From Methanobacterium sp. PtaB.Bin024 (lineage in GTDB: Archaea > Methanobacteriota > Methanobacteria > Methanobacteriales > Methanobacteriaceae), in contig MVPY01000035.1 of NCBI GenBank assembly GCA_002067065.1, positions 1 through 49,271 on the forward strand: a stretch of DNA of 49,271 nucleotides. The letters run 5' to 3'. Of the stretch, positions 16,596 through 25,375 are shown in pieces; position 1 is the stretch's first letter, and every line of letters starts with the position of its first letter. Under the pieces are notes generated by a model, which was given only the letters and a program-made list of their open reading frames with translations, was not told the origin of the DNA and ran no database searches. The position numbers and the translations under genes are program-made.

Positions 16596-18014
16596 ATGGT
16601 GGAAGATATAAGAGTTCTAATATTAGAGGATGTGCCACTGGACGCTGAATTAATAGAAACCCAGCTGAAAAGAGAGAATATTCAGTTCAAATCTAAGATC
16701 GTGGAAAAGGAAGAAGATTATCGCAGAGAAATGGCCGAATTCCAGCCCGGCATCATTCTGGCAGATCATTCCCTACCACAGTTTGATGGTATCACTGCCA
16801 TGAACATCGCCCGAGAAATCTCACCAAACACACCATTCATTTTTGTCAGTGGTAAAATAGGCGAAGATTTTGCTGTTGAAATGCTTAAGGAAGGAGCAAC
16901 TGATTACGTTCTAAAAAATAATCTAACAAAATTACCTCACGCAGTAAAAAGAGCGTTAGAAGAAGCAAAAGAAAAAATGGAGAAACAATCTGCTGAAGAA
17001 GCTCTTAAGGAACGTGAAGAGAAATATAGGAATCTTTTTGAATATTTCCCTAATTATGTAGTTGTTTTGGGATTGGATGGGAGAATAATGGATCTTAACC
17101 ATGCAGCGGCAAAATTCAGCCCTTTATCCAGGGAGGATACTGTGGGTATGTATTTCACAGATCTACAGTCAATAACTGGGGAAGATTCATCATTTTATCA
17201 GGAACTATTTTCAAAATTCCTGGAAGGGGAAGAAATTGGAGCATTTGAATCTCATTTAACCTCAAGAGAAGGAGAAATACGTTTAATGGAAGTATATCCT
17301 GCACCATTATACAAAAATGGCGAATTATATGCCATACAAATCATAGCTCAGGACATCACTGAACGTAAAAAGGCAGAGACAGAAATCACCGCATCTCTAG
17401 GGGAAAAAGAAATGCTTCTGGGTGAGATTAATAGTAGGGTTAGGAACTACATGAACATCATATCCAGTTTACTGGAACTTCAATCGGTTTTCATGAATGA
17501 TGAAGGGAATCGTGAAGTCCTGAAGGATAACAATAACAGAGTCAAATCAATGCTGTTTATACATGATGGATTTTCCCAGTCCGATGATTTCGCCCTGATT
17601 GATTTTTCTCAGTACATAAAAAAATTAATAGAACTCATTAATAGTTCATATAATGTGGATACTGATAGAATCAAAGTTAAATCTAAGACAGAGGGTTTAA
17701 TGCTTGACATTGACTCGGCCATTCCCTGCGGACTCATTATCAATGAACTGTTAACAAATGCAGTAAAACATGCTTTCCCTGGAAATAAAAAAGGGGAAGT
17801 TTTGGTGGAATTTGGGCTTGATAATCAGGAAAACAATGTTTTAATTGTTAAAGATAATGGAGTAGGCCTTCCTGATGATATTAACTTTAAAGAAAATGGA
17901 ACAATGGGATTTCAACTGGTGAATACTTTGGTTAACCAGTTAAATGGTAGTGTCATATTGTCTAGAGGTAAAGGAACCACTTTCCAGATTATATGGTCTG
18001 AAACAGATTATTAA
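16596..18014 (+). CDS. Receiver-PAS-HATPase signalling protein lacking the phospho-acceptor histidine
   Basis: 472-residue hybrid signalling protein, no membrane segment. Residues 1-120 are a receiver domain with intact acidic pocket E11/D12, phospho-acceptor D57 (ILADHSLPQFDG), S85 and K107. Residues about 145-270 are a PAS domain (KYRNLFEYFPNYVVVLGLDGRIMDLN). A HisKA_2-type helix follows (LLGEINSRVRNYMNIISSLLELQ shape), but where that family has EIHHRVKNN this protein reads EINSRVRNY: both histidines are replaced (N279, S280). The ATPase domain keeps its N box (LIINELLTNAVKHAF), G1 (VKDNGVGLP) and the C-terminal GKGTTF. It may therefore be a non-canonical kinase or an ATP-dependent switch. 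The ATG at 16596 is used; an in-frame TTG at 16584 is possible. Confidence 0.85.
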   Translation: MVEDIRVLILEDVPLDAELIETQLKRENIQFKSKIVEKEEDYRREMAEFQPGIILADHSLPQFDGITAMNIAREISPNTPFIFVSGKIGEDFAVEMLKEGATDYVLKNNLTKLPHAVKRALEEAKEKMEKQSAEEALKEREEKYRNLFEYFPNYVVVLGLDGRIMDLNHAAAKFSPLSREDTVGMYFTDLQSITGEDSSFYQELFSKFLEGEEIGAFESHLTSREGEIRLMEVYPAPLYKNGELYAIQIIAQDITERKKAETEITASLGEKEMLLGEINSRVRNYMNIISSLLELQSVFMNDEGNREVLKDNNNRVKSMLFIHDGFSQSDDFALIDFSQYIKKLIELINSSYNVDTDRIKVKSKTEGLMLDIDSAIPCGLIINELLTNAVKHAFPGNKKGEVLVEFGLDNQENNVLIVKDNGVGLPDDINFKENGTMGFQLVNTLVNQLNGSVILSRGKGTTFQIIWSETDY

Positions 18015-18020
18015 CTTTTT

Positions 18021-18046
18021 AAAAGGACAAAATTTCCTTTTTATTT
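18021..18046 (+). terminator. Hairpin and T-tract terminator
   Basis: AAAAGGA (18021-18027) and TCCTTTT (18035-18041) form a 7-base stem that runs into a T-rich stretch, directly after the stop of the receiver-PAS-ATPase gene. Confidence 0.55.
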
Positions 18047-18271
18047 CTAATTTTCCTTTTATTTGTCTATTTTGAGCTTTAATTTCCATATTCTTATCTG
18101 TAGTGCGACTATCAAATTTTGAATCCTTTTTCCTTTTGTATGGGTTTAATAAGTAAGTTTTAGTAAGTAAGCGAATTTATTAATATTAAGGGGATTGTAA
18201 AATTTTTAGTGTTAAAAGGTTAAGCTTTTAAATGTTTATGATAAGGGGATGACTGTGCAGGTGATATTCCA

Positions 18272-19945
18272 ATGCTTTATCAGGAATTAGTAAGAGTTTA
18301 TCAAGATCTGGATTCTACAACCAAACGTTTAGAAAAAACTGCTATTTTGGCCGATTTTTTAGGTAAAGTAGGGGATGAAGAACCAGAAATTTTATCGGTA
18401 GTTACTTTACTTTGCATGGGTCGAATTTTTCCCACTTGGAGTGAAGAAGAACTGGGAATAGGGGCTAAACTCCTCATGAAAGCCATTTCAATGGCAGTTG
18501 GAGTTTCCCCTGAAGATGTGGAGAATCAAATGCGGGAAACAGGGGACATTGGCTTGGCTGCAGAAGAACTTTACCAGAAAAAAAGCCAGGTCACACTGTT
18601 CTCTATACCTATCACCATAGAAAAGGTATACCAGAATCTGATGAAAATGGCAACTATTTCAGGAAACCGTGCTCAATTCAAGAAAATAGATTTTCTGATG
18701 GAATTGTTATCATCTGCATCTCCCACAGAAGCAAAATACCTCACTAGAACTGTTCTAGAAGAACTCAGGGTGGGAGTGGGAGAGGGAACCATTAGAGATG
18801 CAATTTCCCAAGCCTTTAAGATACCACAGGAAGTAACTGAAAGGGCCCACATGCTCACCAACGACATGGGGCTGGTGGCAGAGGTTGCCCTAATGAAGGG
18901 GGAGGGAGGATTGCGTAAGTTAACCTTAAAACCGGGAAAACCCGTAAAACCTATGCTGGCCCAACTTTCCCCCGGAATAAAGACAAGTGTGGAGGAAATG
19001 GGATGGGCTATCTGTGAAACCAAATATGATGGAATAAGGGTCCAAATACATCGACATGGTGAAAAAATCGATGTTTTCACCCGAAGACTGGAAAATGTTT
19101 CTGATGCACTCCCCGAAATAGCTGATTACATTGGAAAATCACTTCCACATGAAGATTTCATTGTAGAAGGGGAAATAATTGCCACTCGTGATGGAAAACC
19201 CATATCTTTCCAGTACATGTTGCAAAGAGTTAGAAGGAAATATGATGTTGAAAAGATGATTTCAAAAGTCCCTTTAACTCTTTATCTCTTTGATGTGCTT
19301 TACTATCATGGGCCAGTTCTTGATGAACCTCTCAAAAAAAGGAGAAAGATTTTAGAATCAATAGTTAAGCCTTACCCTGGCAAACTTGAGCTGTCCAGAC
19401 AGGTTAAAGTTACTCCTGATGAAATTGAGAGGGCTACTGATCTTTTTGAAGCATCCATTAAGGGTGGTCATGAGGGTATCATGATCAAAGATCCACATGC
19501 TCCTTACATGCCTGGTATAAGGGGTAAAAAAATGCTTAAACTGAAGGCAGAACCGGAGACTCTGGATCTGGTGGTGTTGGGTGGAACCTATGGAAAGGGT
19601 AAACGGGCCCATCTAATTGGTTCTTATTTAATGGCTCTCCAGGATGAAAATGGCCAACTCCTAACTCTGGCTTATGCTGCTACGGGACTGGATGATCAAA
19701 CACTACTGGAGCTTTCCAAGATGGTAGAACCCCTTATCATAAGTAAGAAAGGGAGAGAAGTTAAAATAGAACCTTCAATAGTTTTGGAGATAGCTTTCAG
19801 TGAGATAGTGGAAAGTCCAGAATCTGAAACAGGATATTCTCTACGTTTCCCAGTTGTTAAAAGGATAAGGAATGATCGAGGACTGGATGAAATCGATACC
19901 CTGGAAAGAATAGAATCCATCTTTAAAAATTCTCAAAAAAGCTGA
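18272..19945 (+). CDS. lig: ATP-dependent DNA ligase
   Basis: 557-residue archaeal replicative and repair ligase that seals nicks with ATP. The N-terminal DNA-binding domain (about 1-220, with KAISMAVGVSPEDV and RVGVGEGTIRDAI) is followed by the adenylation domain with the nucleophile K251 in motif I (ETKYDGIRVQIH), motif III FIVEGEIIA near 297, motif IV EGIMIKDP near 407, motif V GKKMLKLKAEPE near 423, and the C-terminal OB domain. Length equals that of Methanothermobacter ligase (about 560). AGGTGAT precedes the ATG at normal distance. The nearby OB-fold gene follows after about 120 bases. Confidence 0.95.
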   Translation: MLYQELVRVYQDLDSTTKRLEKTAILADFLGKVGDEEPEILSVVTLLCMGRIFPTWSEEELGIGAKLLMKAISMAVGVSPEDVENQMRETGDIGLAAEELYQKKSQVTLFSIPITIEKVYQNLMKMATISGNRAQFKKIDFLMELLSSASPTEAKYLTRTVLEELRVGVGEGTIRDAISQAFKIPQEVTERAHMLTNDMGLVAEVALMKGEGGLRKLTLKPGKPVKPMLAQLSPGIKTSVEEMGWAICETKYDGIRVQIHRHGEKIDVFTRRLENVSDALPEIADYIGKSLPHEDFIVEGEIIATRDGKPISFQYMLQRVRRKYDVEKMISKVPLTLYLFDVLYYHGPVLDEPLKKRRKILESIVKPYPGKLELSRQVKVTPDEIERATDLFEASIKGGHEGIMIKDPHAPYMPGIRGKKMLKLKAEPETLDLVVLGGTYGKGKRAHLIGSYLMALQDENGQLLTLAYAATGLDDQTLLELSKMVEPLIISKKGREVKIEPSIVLEIAFSEIVESPESETGYSLRFPVVKRIRNDRGLDEIDTLERIESIFKNSQKS

Positions 19946-20063
19946 AGTAATAACATCATTTCTTTTACTTTTTGGTGATGTGTAGATAAACCGATATCAC
20001 CATAAAAAATTATTACCATATATATTAATAGTATTATTTACACTAGTAATATTTGTGGTTATT

Positions 20064-20456
20064 ATGGAAGATGAGAAAATATTTAAATTGGCTTTATTCA
20101 CTACTATTTTTGGTTTAGTGGGGATGATGTTCTCTGCAAGCTATGTAACTCCTCAAAACGTTGAAATCAGTGATATAGATCGTAGTATGCTTGATAAAGA
20201 GGTTTCAATTGAGGGATTGGTGACAGATGTAAGCAAATCCCAGAACGGTGAAACATATTTTTTGGAGTTGATGGATCAAACTGGAAAAATTAAACTGGTA
20301 ATCTTCGAAAGTGCAGCATCTGAAATACAAAAAACTAGTGTTAACATTGAAAACTTTAAAAACCGGCGTATAAGGGCTGTGGGCACAGTTACGGAATACA
20401 AGGGTAGTCTGGAAGTGATACTGGAAGATGCCAGTTCCCTAAAAATCTTAGCCTAA
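20064..20456 (+). CDS. Membrane-anchored OB-fold protein
   Basis: 130-residue protein. Residues 5-27 form one hydrophobic helix (FKLALFTTIFGLVGMMFSASYV) that should anchor it in the membrane or act as a signal. Residues about 47-128 resemble an OB-fold nucleic acid-binding domain (VSIEGLVTDVSKSQNGETYFLELMDQTG, VTEYKGSLEVILED), like tRNA anticodon-type or YdeI/COG4085-like proteins. Whether it binds nucleic acid on the outside or inside is unclear. The ATG at 20064 is preferred to an in-frame GTG at 20055; a TATA-like CATATATATT lies about 40 bases upstream. No operon partner is evident. Confidence 0.72.
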   Translation: MEDEKIFKLALFTTIFGLVGMMFSASYVTPQNVEISDIDRSMLDKEVSIEGLVTDVSKSQNGETYFLELMDQTGKIKLVIFESAASEIQKTSVNIENFKNRRIRAVGTVTEYKGSLEVILEDASSLKILA

Positions 20457-20545
20457 CAAAAAGTGTGGGATAGTGCCTTTTTTGGATTTTCCCTTAATGT
20501 AGATGGGGGTAAGTGGAAGGGTTCTATTATTCATCTATGTTTTTT

Positions 20546-21556
20546 TTAGTCTTCTTTTTTCGGGTTTTTTAGGCCAATGGTGTAACTTTTAATTTCGTCA
20601 AGGATATCATGGGCATAATAGGATGAGAATATTATTCCCAGAGCACTTACCACCCAGAAGGATGCTAAACGATCCACCAGGGCTATACTTCCGCCCACTG
20701 AGTTTGGAACTCCAAAAAGTACGAAAAGGCCAGTAAGTGATAGTTCAATGGATCCAATGCCTCCTGGCAGGGCAGAAACTACTCCGATAATGTTGGCCAG
20801 TAGGAAAATTATAATGATAGCAATGAAGTTGATCTGAACATCGAAAGCAATGAAAACAACATAAAGACGTGCACATTCCAGTAACCATGATGCGGCGGTT
20901 AATAAAAATACAACAAACAGGTTTTGGAAGCTGCTGAATGATCTGGTGTATTCAATCATGCTACGCAGCCCCTGGGTGAATTTATGATAAAAATTTTCCA
21001 CCACTTCTTCAGGAATAGGTAAAAACCGTAATATATAATGAGCACGATTATAAATCCATAAACTGGTATCTTCCCTCCAGTTAATCAAATAAACCAATAT
21101 CAAAAGGCTTAAAGACGCTAAACCGCCTATAATGGCTATTAATCTTATTTTTGGAAGTACACATGCGCATAGTATTAATAAAATAGCTCCTATTGCACCG
21201 TCGAAGAATCTTTCAGTTAGTCCTGCGGATAAACCCTCGGAAACAGTTATTTCATTGATTTTTTTACCAGCCACTGCATTTAAGACCTCACCAGCACTGC
21301 GCATGGGACTGAAATTACCTGCAAAAAGTCCTATAGTTTTAACAATGAAATTCTTCTTGAATTCCCCGGGTTGGTTAATGATGAAACCCCATCTTAAAGA
21401 ACGTATCCACACCACAAAAAGGTGTATGGAAACTGCTAGGAGTATTAACCACATATTCGCAGTTTTTATAACATCCCACATTTTCTGAGGACCAATCCAA
21501 ATAACAAGGAGTACCAGTAGAATGATACTCACCAGGAAAACATAATATCTTTTCAA
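20546..21556 (-). CDS. UPF0104 / lysylphosphatidylglycerol synthase TM-domain protein (flippase-like)
   Basis: 336-residue polytopic membrane protein with about eight hydrophobic segments, of the LPG_synthase_TM family that in archaea includes proteins of surface N-glycan assembly such as AglD-associated domains. Family features: SLRWGFIINQPG near residue 53, NFSPMRSAGEVLNA near 78, SEGLSAGLTERFFDG near 100 and LPGGIGSIELSLTGLF near 265. The start codon is TTG at 21556; its GGAGGAT ribosome binding site lies within the last codons of the preceding glycosyltransferase gene, and the two overlap by four bases (TTGA), so they are translationally coupled. It probably moves or modifies a lipid-linked sugar made by the partner (inference). 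Confidence 0.82.
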   Translation of the reverse strand: MKRYYVFLVSIILLVLLVIWIGPQKMWDVIKTANMWLILLAVSIHLFVVWIRSLRWGFIINQPGEFKKNFIVKTIGLFAGNFSPMRSAGEVLNAVAGKKINEITVSEGLSAGLTERFFDGAIGAILLILCACVLPKIRLIAIIGGLASLSLLILVYLINWREDTSLWIYNRAHYILRFLPIPEEVVENFYHKFTQGLRSMIEYTRSFSSFQNLFVVFLLTAASWLLECARLYVVFIAFDVQINFIAIIIIFLLANIIGVVSALPGGIGSIELSLTGLFVLFGVPNSVGGSIALVDRLASFWVVSALGIIFSSYYAHDILDEIKSYTIGLKNPKKED

Positions 21557-22236
21557 GATGGGATCCTCCTGAGGAATTTGCGCAACAAGAGACGTAGAGT
21601 GAACATTATGTAATGGATGACATGTCGGAATCGAACGTATGACTTTTCATTACCATAAATACATTCGATAGGTCTCTCATTTACAGTAAGGCTGTTTTGA
21701 GATGCCTCACACAGGACTTCTGACTCGTATACATAATCATTGTAGGGTATTGTAACAAAAATGGGGGCAGTTTTCTTTGAAATTGCTCTAAAACCACACT
21801 GGCTGTCGGTAATATGGTATCCTGTCACATACCTTATCAGTCGGGTGGTGATTTCATTGGAAAGTCTACGGTGCAGGGGCATGTTCTGGGGGTTGGCTTT
21901 AAGGAAACGGGAGCCAATAATCATGTCAGCATCATAAAGGCCTTCTAATAAAAGTGGTATACAGCGGGGGTCATGTTGACCATCACCATCCAAGAAAACC
22001 ATCAGATCATAATCCTCTTTAATGGCATATTTGAGCCCCGTTTTTATTGCAGCGCCTTTTCCAAGGTTTTTAGAATGGCTCATAATCTCAGCTCCTGCAT
22101 TTTTCGCCAGAGATGAGGTCTGATCAGTGGATCCGTCATCAACCACCAATACATCAGTGTATTTTTTAGTCCACCTGACCACTTTTCCTATGGTTTTTTC
22201 TTCATTATAAGCGGGAATTATGGTTATGATTCTCAT
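21553..22236 (-). CDS. Family 2 glycosyltransferase (dolichyl-phosphate sugar transferase type)
   Basis: 227-residue GT-A enzyme. Seen: nucleotide-sugar site PAYNEEKTIGKVV near residue 8, VVDDGSTDQTS near 32, the metal-binding FLDGDGQHDP (DxD) near 88, GSRFL near 111 and the acceptor-side TDSQCGFRAISK near 147. These features resemble polyprenyl-phosphate mannose or glucose synthases. The C-terminus is basic (LLLRKFLRRIPS), suited to the membrane surface. It is the first gene of a two-gene operon with the flippase-like membrane protein. The sugar is not determinable from sequence. Confidence 0.9.
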   Translation of the reverse strand: MRIITIIPAYNEEKTIGKVVRWTKKYTDVLVVDDGSTDQTSSLAKNAGAEIMSHSKNLGKGAAIKTGLKYAIKEDYDLMVFLDGDGQHDPRCIPLLLEGLYDADMIIGSRFLKANPQNMPLHRRLSNEITTRLIRYVTGYHITDSQCGFRAISKKTAPIFVTIPYNDYVYESEVLCEASQNSLTVNERPIECIYGNEKSYVRFRHVIHYIMFTLRLLLRKFLRRIPS

Positions 22237-22519
22237 TTAAATTCTTTATCCACAAATCTAGTTAATTATATGAATAAATTTAAACTGCACATCAAATATA
22301 AATGATGGTGCAATTGATGGAAATACCGCTTATTTTAAATGTTTATTTGAATTAATAGACTATTAAAATCAAAATAATTATACAGAATATTAATCTAATG
22401 GAAGTTTAAAAAGATCATTATAATAAAAAAACTTTATACTGTATTTGAATCAATTTCTACTACCAAAATAAATACTGATAATAGAAGCTATCATATTTGT
22501 TGAGTAGGGGGTGTTTCGG

Positions 22520-23686
22520 ATGAAAAAATGGATTTTATTCCCATTAACAATCGTTTTGATAGTAGTTTTATTTTTTGCACCGTATCTATTTCAAAATTTC
22601 ACTGATGATGAAAAGATTATACTGGCAAGAGGAGGGAATCTACCTTTAAATGAGCAATTAGAATTGCGTGACGCACTTAGTTATAATAATGAAGTGAGAA
22701 AAAGTTTGTATGAAAAGTTTATCAGTACTGGAAACTCTGAATACAACAGATCCTATGTTGATGCAGGTTATACAATAAAAGTCTTTTCTAATCTGGCAAA
22801 ACAGAGAAATATAACTGATGTTGAATTTAAAATTTTAATCACCACCTTAAAAGCTAACAATGCATATTACGCTGTCAACACGTCGCCAGAGAATTCATGT
22901 CAAGGAACTTTTTCATCTAAAGCACCATATGATAATTATTTAAAGATTAACAACACTCAATTCACCAGTAAACTTCCTTTTGTATATTATAAGGGACAGG
23001 GATGGCAATTATATCCGGTTACCTCCACATTCTGGGCTTCAGTCTATTTTGAGAGGGGTGACTATCAAAGCGGAATCGAAATTTTGGATGAATTAAGTCA
23101 ATATATGAGTACTGAAGAATATAATGGCATGGAATATGGGGTTTTTAATGTATATTTCCAGTATTCTAACTCTAGCATCCCATGGGCTTCATCTTATTCT
23201 CAGGGAATGTCGGCTGGTTTGTATACACAGGCGTATAATGAAACTAAAGATGAAAAATATCTGGATCAATCAAAACTCCTTTTTAACTCATTTAAAATAC
23301 CGCTGAATGAAAGTGGTTTTATAGCTCCCACTGAATATGGGAATTGGTTTTTGGAGTACAATTTCAAGCCGGATCATCTAATTCTCAATGGACACATCAT
23401 AACCATGAAGGGTGTTTACACTTATTATCAAGTAACTGGGGATCCATTGGCATTAGAACTCTTTGAAAATGGTACAGAGAGTGTTAAGGCAATTCTACCA
23501 GAACTGGACAGTGGAAACTGGAGTTATTATGCTCTTACTGGTAAAGATGAAAAACCAGCTTGGGAAGCCAGTGAATATTATCATGGTCTGCATGTTGAAC
23601 TTTTAAAATGGCTTTATACCACTACTGGAGATGATTTCTTCAACCAATACGCTTCTAGATGGGAAGAATATTTGGAAAATAGATAA
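22520..23686 (+). CDS. Membrane-anchored D-glucuronyl C5-epimerase-like protein
   Basis: 388-residue protein with an N-terminal signal anchor (residues 3-24, WILFPLTIVLIVVLFFAPYLF) and an alpha/alpha-barrel outer domain similar to the C-terminal domain of D-glucuronyl C5-epimerase. Matching blocks are IPWASSYSQGMSAGLYTQAY near residue 220, LNGHIITMKGVYTYYQVTGD near 293 and EYYHGLHVELLKWLYTTTGD near 355. In animals this domain converts glucuronate to iduronate in heparan sulfate; here it more likely modifies an exported uronic-acid glycan. GGGGGTG lies six bases before the ATG at 22520; a GTG at 22511 overlaps that site. It is followed by the GT-C-like gene. Confidence 0.78.
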   Translation: MKKWILFPLTIVLIVVLFFAPYLFQNFTDDEKIILARGGNLPLNEQLELRDALSYNNEVRKSLYEKFISTGNSEYNRSYVDAGYTIKVFSNLAKQRNITDVEFKILITTLKANNAYYAVNTSPENSCQGTFSSKAPYDNYLKINNTQFTSKLPFVYYKGQGWQLYPVTSTFWASVYFERGDYQSGIEILDELSQYMSTEEYNGMEYGVFNVYFQYSNSSIPWASSYSQGMSAGLYTQAYNETKDEKYLDQSKLLFNSFKIPLNESGFIAPTEYGNWFLEYNFKPDHLILNGHIITMKGVYTYYQVTGDPLALELFENGTESVKAILPELDSGNWSYYALTGKDEKPAWEASEYYHGLHVELLKWLYTTTGDDFFNQYASRWEEYLENR

Positions 23687-23788
23687 AATCGTATTACAAA
23701 ATCGATATAATATTTAGGATTCGTGCATCAGTTTAAAAGGGATGTTGTTAGATAATCTTGTTGAATTTGTATTTAAAAAAAAGATAAT

Positions 23789-25201
23789 ATGAATATTTCA
23801 ACTAATTCAAATAAGATTAATAAAATTTTGCTCTTAACACCAGCTATTGTGGCTCTGTGTATTGCACTTTTGCCTACATTGAAGTATCAGCTCCCACTAA
23901 GCTGGGATGTTTACTATCATATTCACATGGCAAAACTTTATTTTTATCAGGGGTTCACCTTTTGGGATGCTGTAACTTATGCACCATTTGGAAGGCCAAT
24001 TTACTATCCTCCATTGTTCCATGTTTTACTTGGTTTGATGGGACAGATCTTTAATGGAGACTTCTTCTTTGGAGCTAGGGTGATACAACCAATATTAGCC
24101 TTTGGTGTGGTTTTTTCATTTACCTACCTGGCATACAGAGTATATGGTCTGTCTGTTAGTTTCATATCCGGGTTTCTAATTATCATGTCATTAACTTTTC
24201 ACAGGTTTATGCTTCCGATTCCAGAATCACTTGCTCTGATATTCTTTTCATTATCCCTCTGCTCTTATTATTTATCTCTACAAAATGGAGGGGTTAAATA
24301 TGGTGTCACTGCAGGAATATTGGCTGGAATGGCTCTTTTAACCCATCCTTCTTCTGCGCTTATCCTAATAATGGTTGTTTCAGTGTACAGTCTACTGTTA
24401 AGACTTTCAGAAAATGCAGGAGAGGATTACAATTTTACTAATTTCTGGTATTTTATTTCATCTGCTTTATTGATGGCTTCTCTGTGGTGGGTACCTCTTT
24501 TATTAAATTATGGATATATTGCTAACTTTTCAACTGTTATAACTCCTCTTTTAGATTATCCAAAGGTTTTTGGAATAATATCTTTAATATTTGCATTGTG
24601 GGGGGTGTATATTTTAATCAAAAGGAAGGAAAAAGGTGATCTACTTGTTTTAATTTGGTTAATATCTGTTCTGGCATTGAGTCAGATTTATCTACTTGGA
24701 ATTAATGTATTAAATGATCGTATCCTTAATTTTGCAGTTTTTCCAATGGTTTTAACCGCATCGGTGGGTATAAATTATTTTAGAGAGAAAAATAGGCTGG
24801 TTTTCAATATTTTAACTTTGTTTATAATAGTATCGGCTCTTTTATCTGGATTTTTAGCTGTTGATAATTCCAATCCTTACCCTTCACCATCGCAAATGGA
24901 AGTGGTCCGTTGGTTTGAAAACAATGGGGATGGTACCAGTGTGGTAATGGCAAATGATTCAGCACTGGAACCTGTTATTCTAGCTTTTTCAGGGCAACCA
25001 GTCGCAGGTGGAGGTTACGGAGTAGCAAAGATCAAAGAACTAGATCGACAGAAATATATGAACTTCCGGTACAGCCTGGAAGATCTGAAAAAGGATCGAG
25101 TGGGTTATCTTATTTTGAATCATAATCAGGAAAGCCTTCCCTATTCAGAGTTGGTATACCAGAACCAAGACTATAAAATATTCAGGATGGAAAACAATTA
25201 G
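23789..25201 (+). CDS. Multi-pass GT-C-like membrane glycosyltransferase
   Basis: 470-residue integral membrane protein with roughly ten to eleven hydrophobic helices (first at 12-30) and a soluble C-terminal tail of about 100 residues. The first outside loop contains LSWDVYYHIHMAKL followed by PIYYPPLFHVLLG, which resembles the acidic catalytic loop of GT-C enzymes such as PMT/ArnT and oligosaccharyltransferases that use polyprenyl-phosphate sugars. No WWDYG oligosaccharyltransferase motif is seen in the tail, so it is probably not AglB. It lies about 100 bases after the epimerase-like gene and before the phosphohexomutase. The start has no clear ribosome binding site. Confidence 0.68.
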   Translation: MNISTNSNKINKILLLTPAIVALCIALLPTLKYQLPLSWDVYYHIHMAKLYFYQGFTFWDAVTYAPFGRPIYYPPLFHVLLGLMGQIFNGDFFFGARVIQPILAFGVVFSFTYLAYRVYGLSVSFISGFLIIMSLTFHRFMLPIPESLALIFFSLSLCSYYLSLQNGGVKYGVTAGILAGMALLTHPSSALILIMVVSVYSLLLRLSENAGEDYNFTNFWYFISSALLMASLWWVPLLLNYGYIANFSTVITPLLDYPKVFGIISLIFALWGVYILIKRKEKGDLLVLIWLISVLALSQIYLLGINVLNDRILNFAVFPMVLTASVGINYFREKNRLVFNILTLFIIVSALLSGFLAVDNSNPYPSPSQMEVVRWFENNGDGTSVVMANDSALEPVILAFSGQPVAGGGYGVAKIKELDRQKYMNFRYSLEDLKKDRVGYLILNHNQESLPYSELVYQNQDYKIFRMENN

Positions 25202-25284
25202 ATACAAACATTTTAAAGGTATAAGTAAATTTGATACAAAAATGTGTGACTGGTAGAGTAACAGGTAGAATATATCCAATAAGC

Positions 25285-25327
25285 TTAAGATCATATATTA
25301 AGATCATCAGAAGAGTCTTAAGATCAT
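25285..25327 (+). repeat. Three direct repeats of TTAAGATCAT upstream of the phosphohexomutase
   Basis: TTAAGATCAT occurs at 25285-25294, 25298-25307 and 25318-25327, exact in all three. The set lies 50-90 bases before the downstream start codon, in promoter or leader DNA, and could be a multi-copy protein-binding site. Confidence 0.6.
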
Positions 25328-25375
25328 AAAAAGTTCGTAAAAGTGTAATGGATTATAATAGTCAGGTGATTATTT

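Noticed and set aside
22520..25201. Oligosaccharyltransferase AglB
   Set aside because: The GT-C-like protein lacks the WWDYG motif in its C-terminal part, and the other protein is a C5-epimerase-like enzyme.
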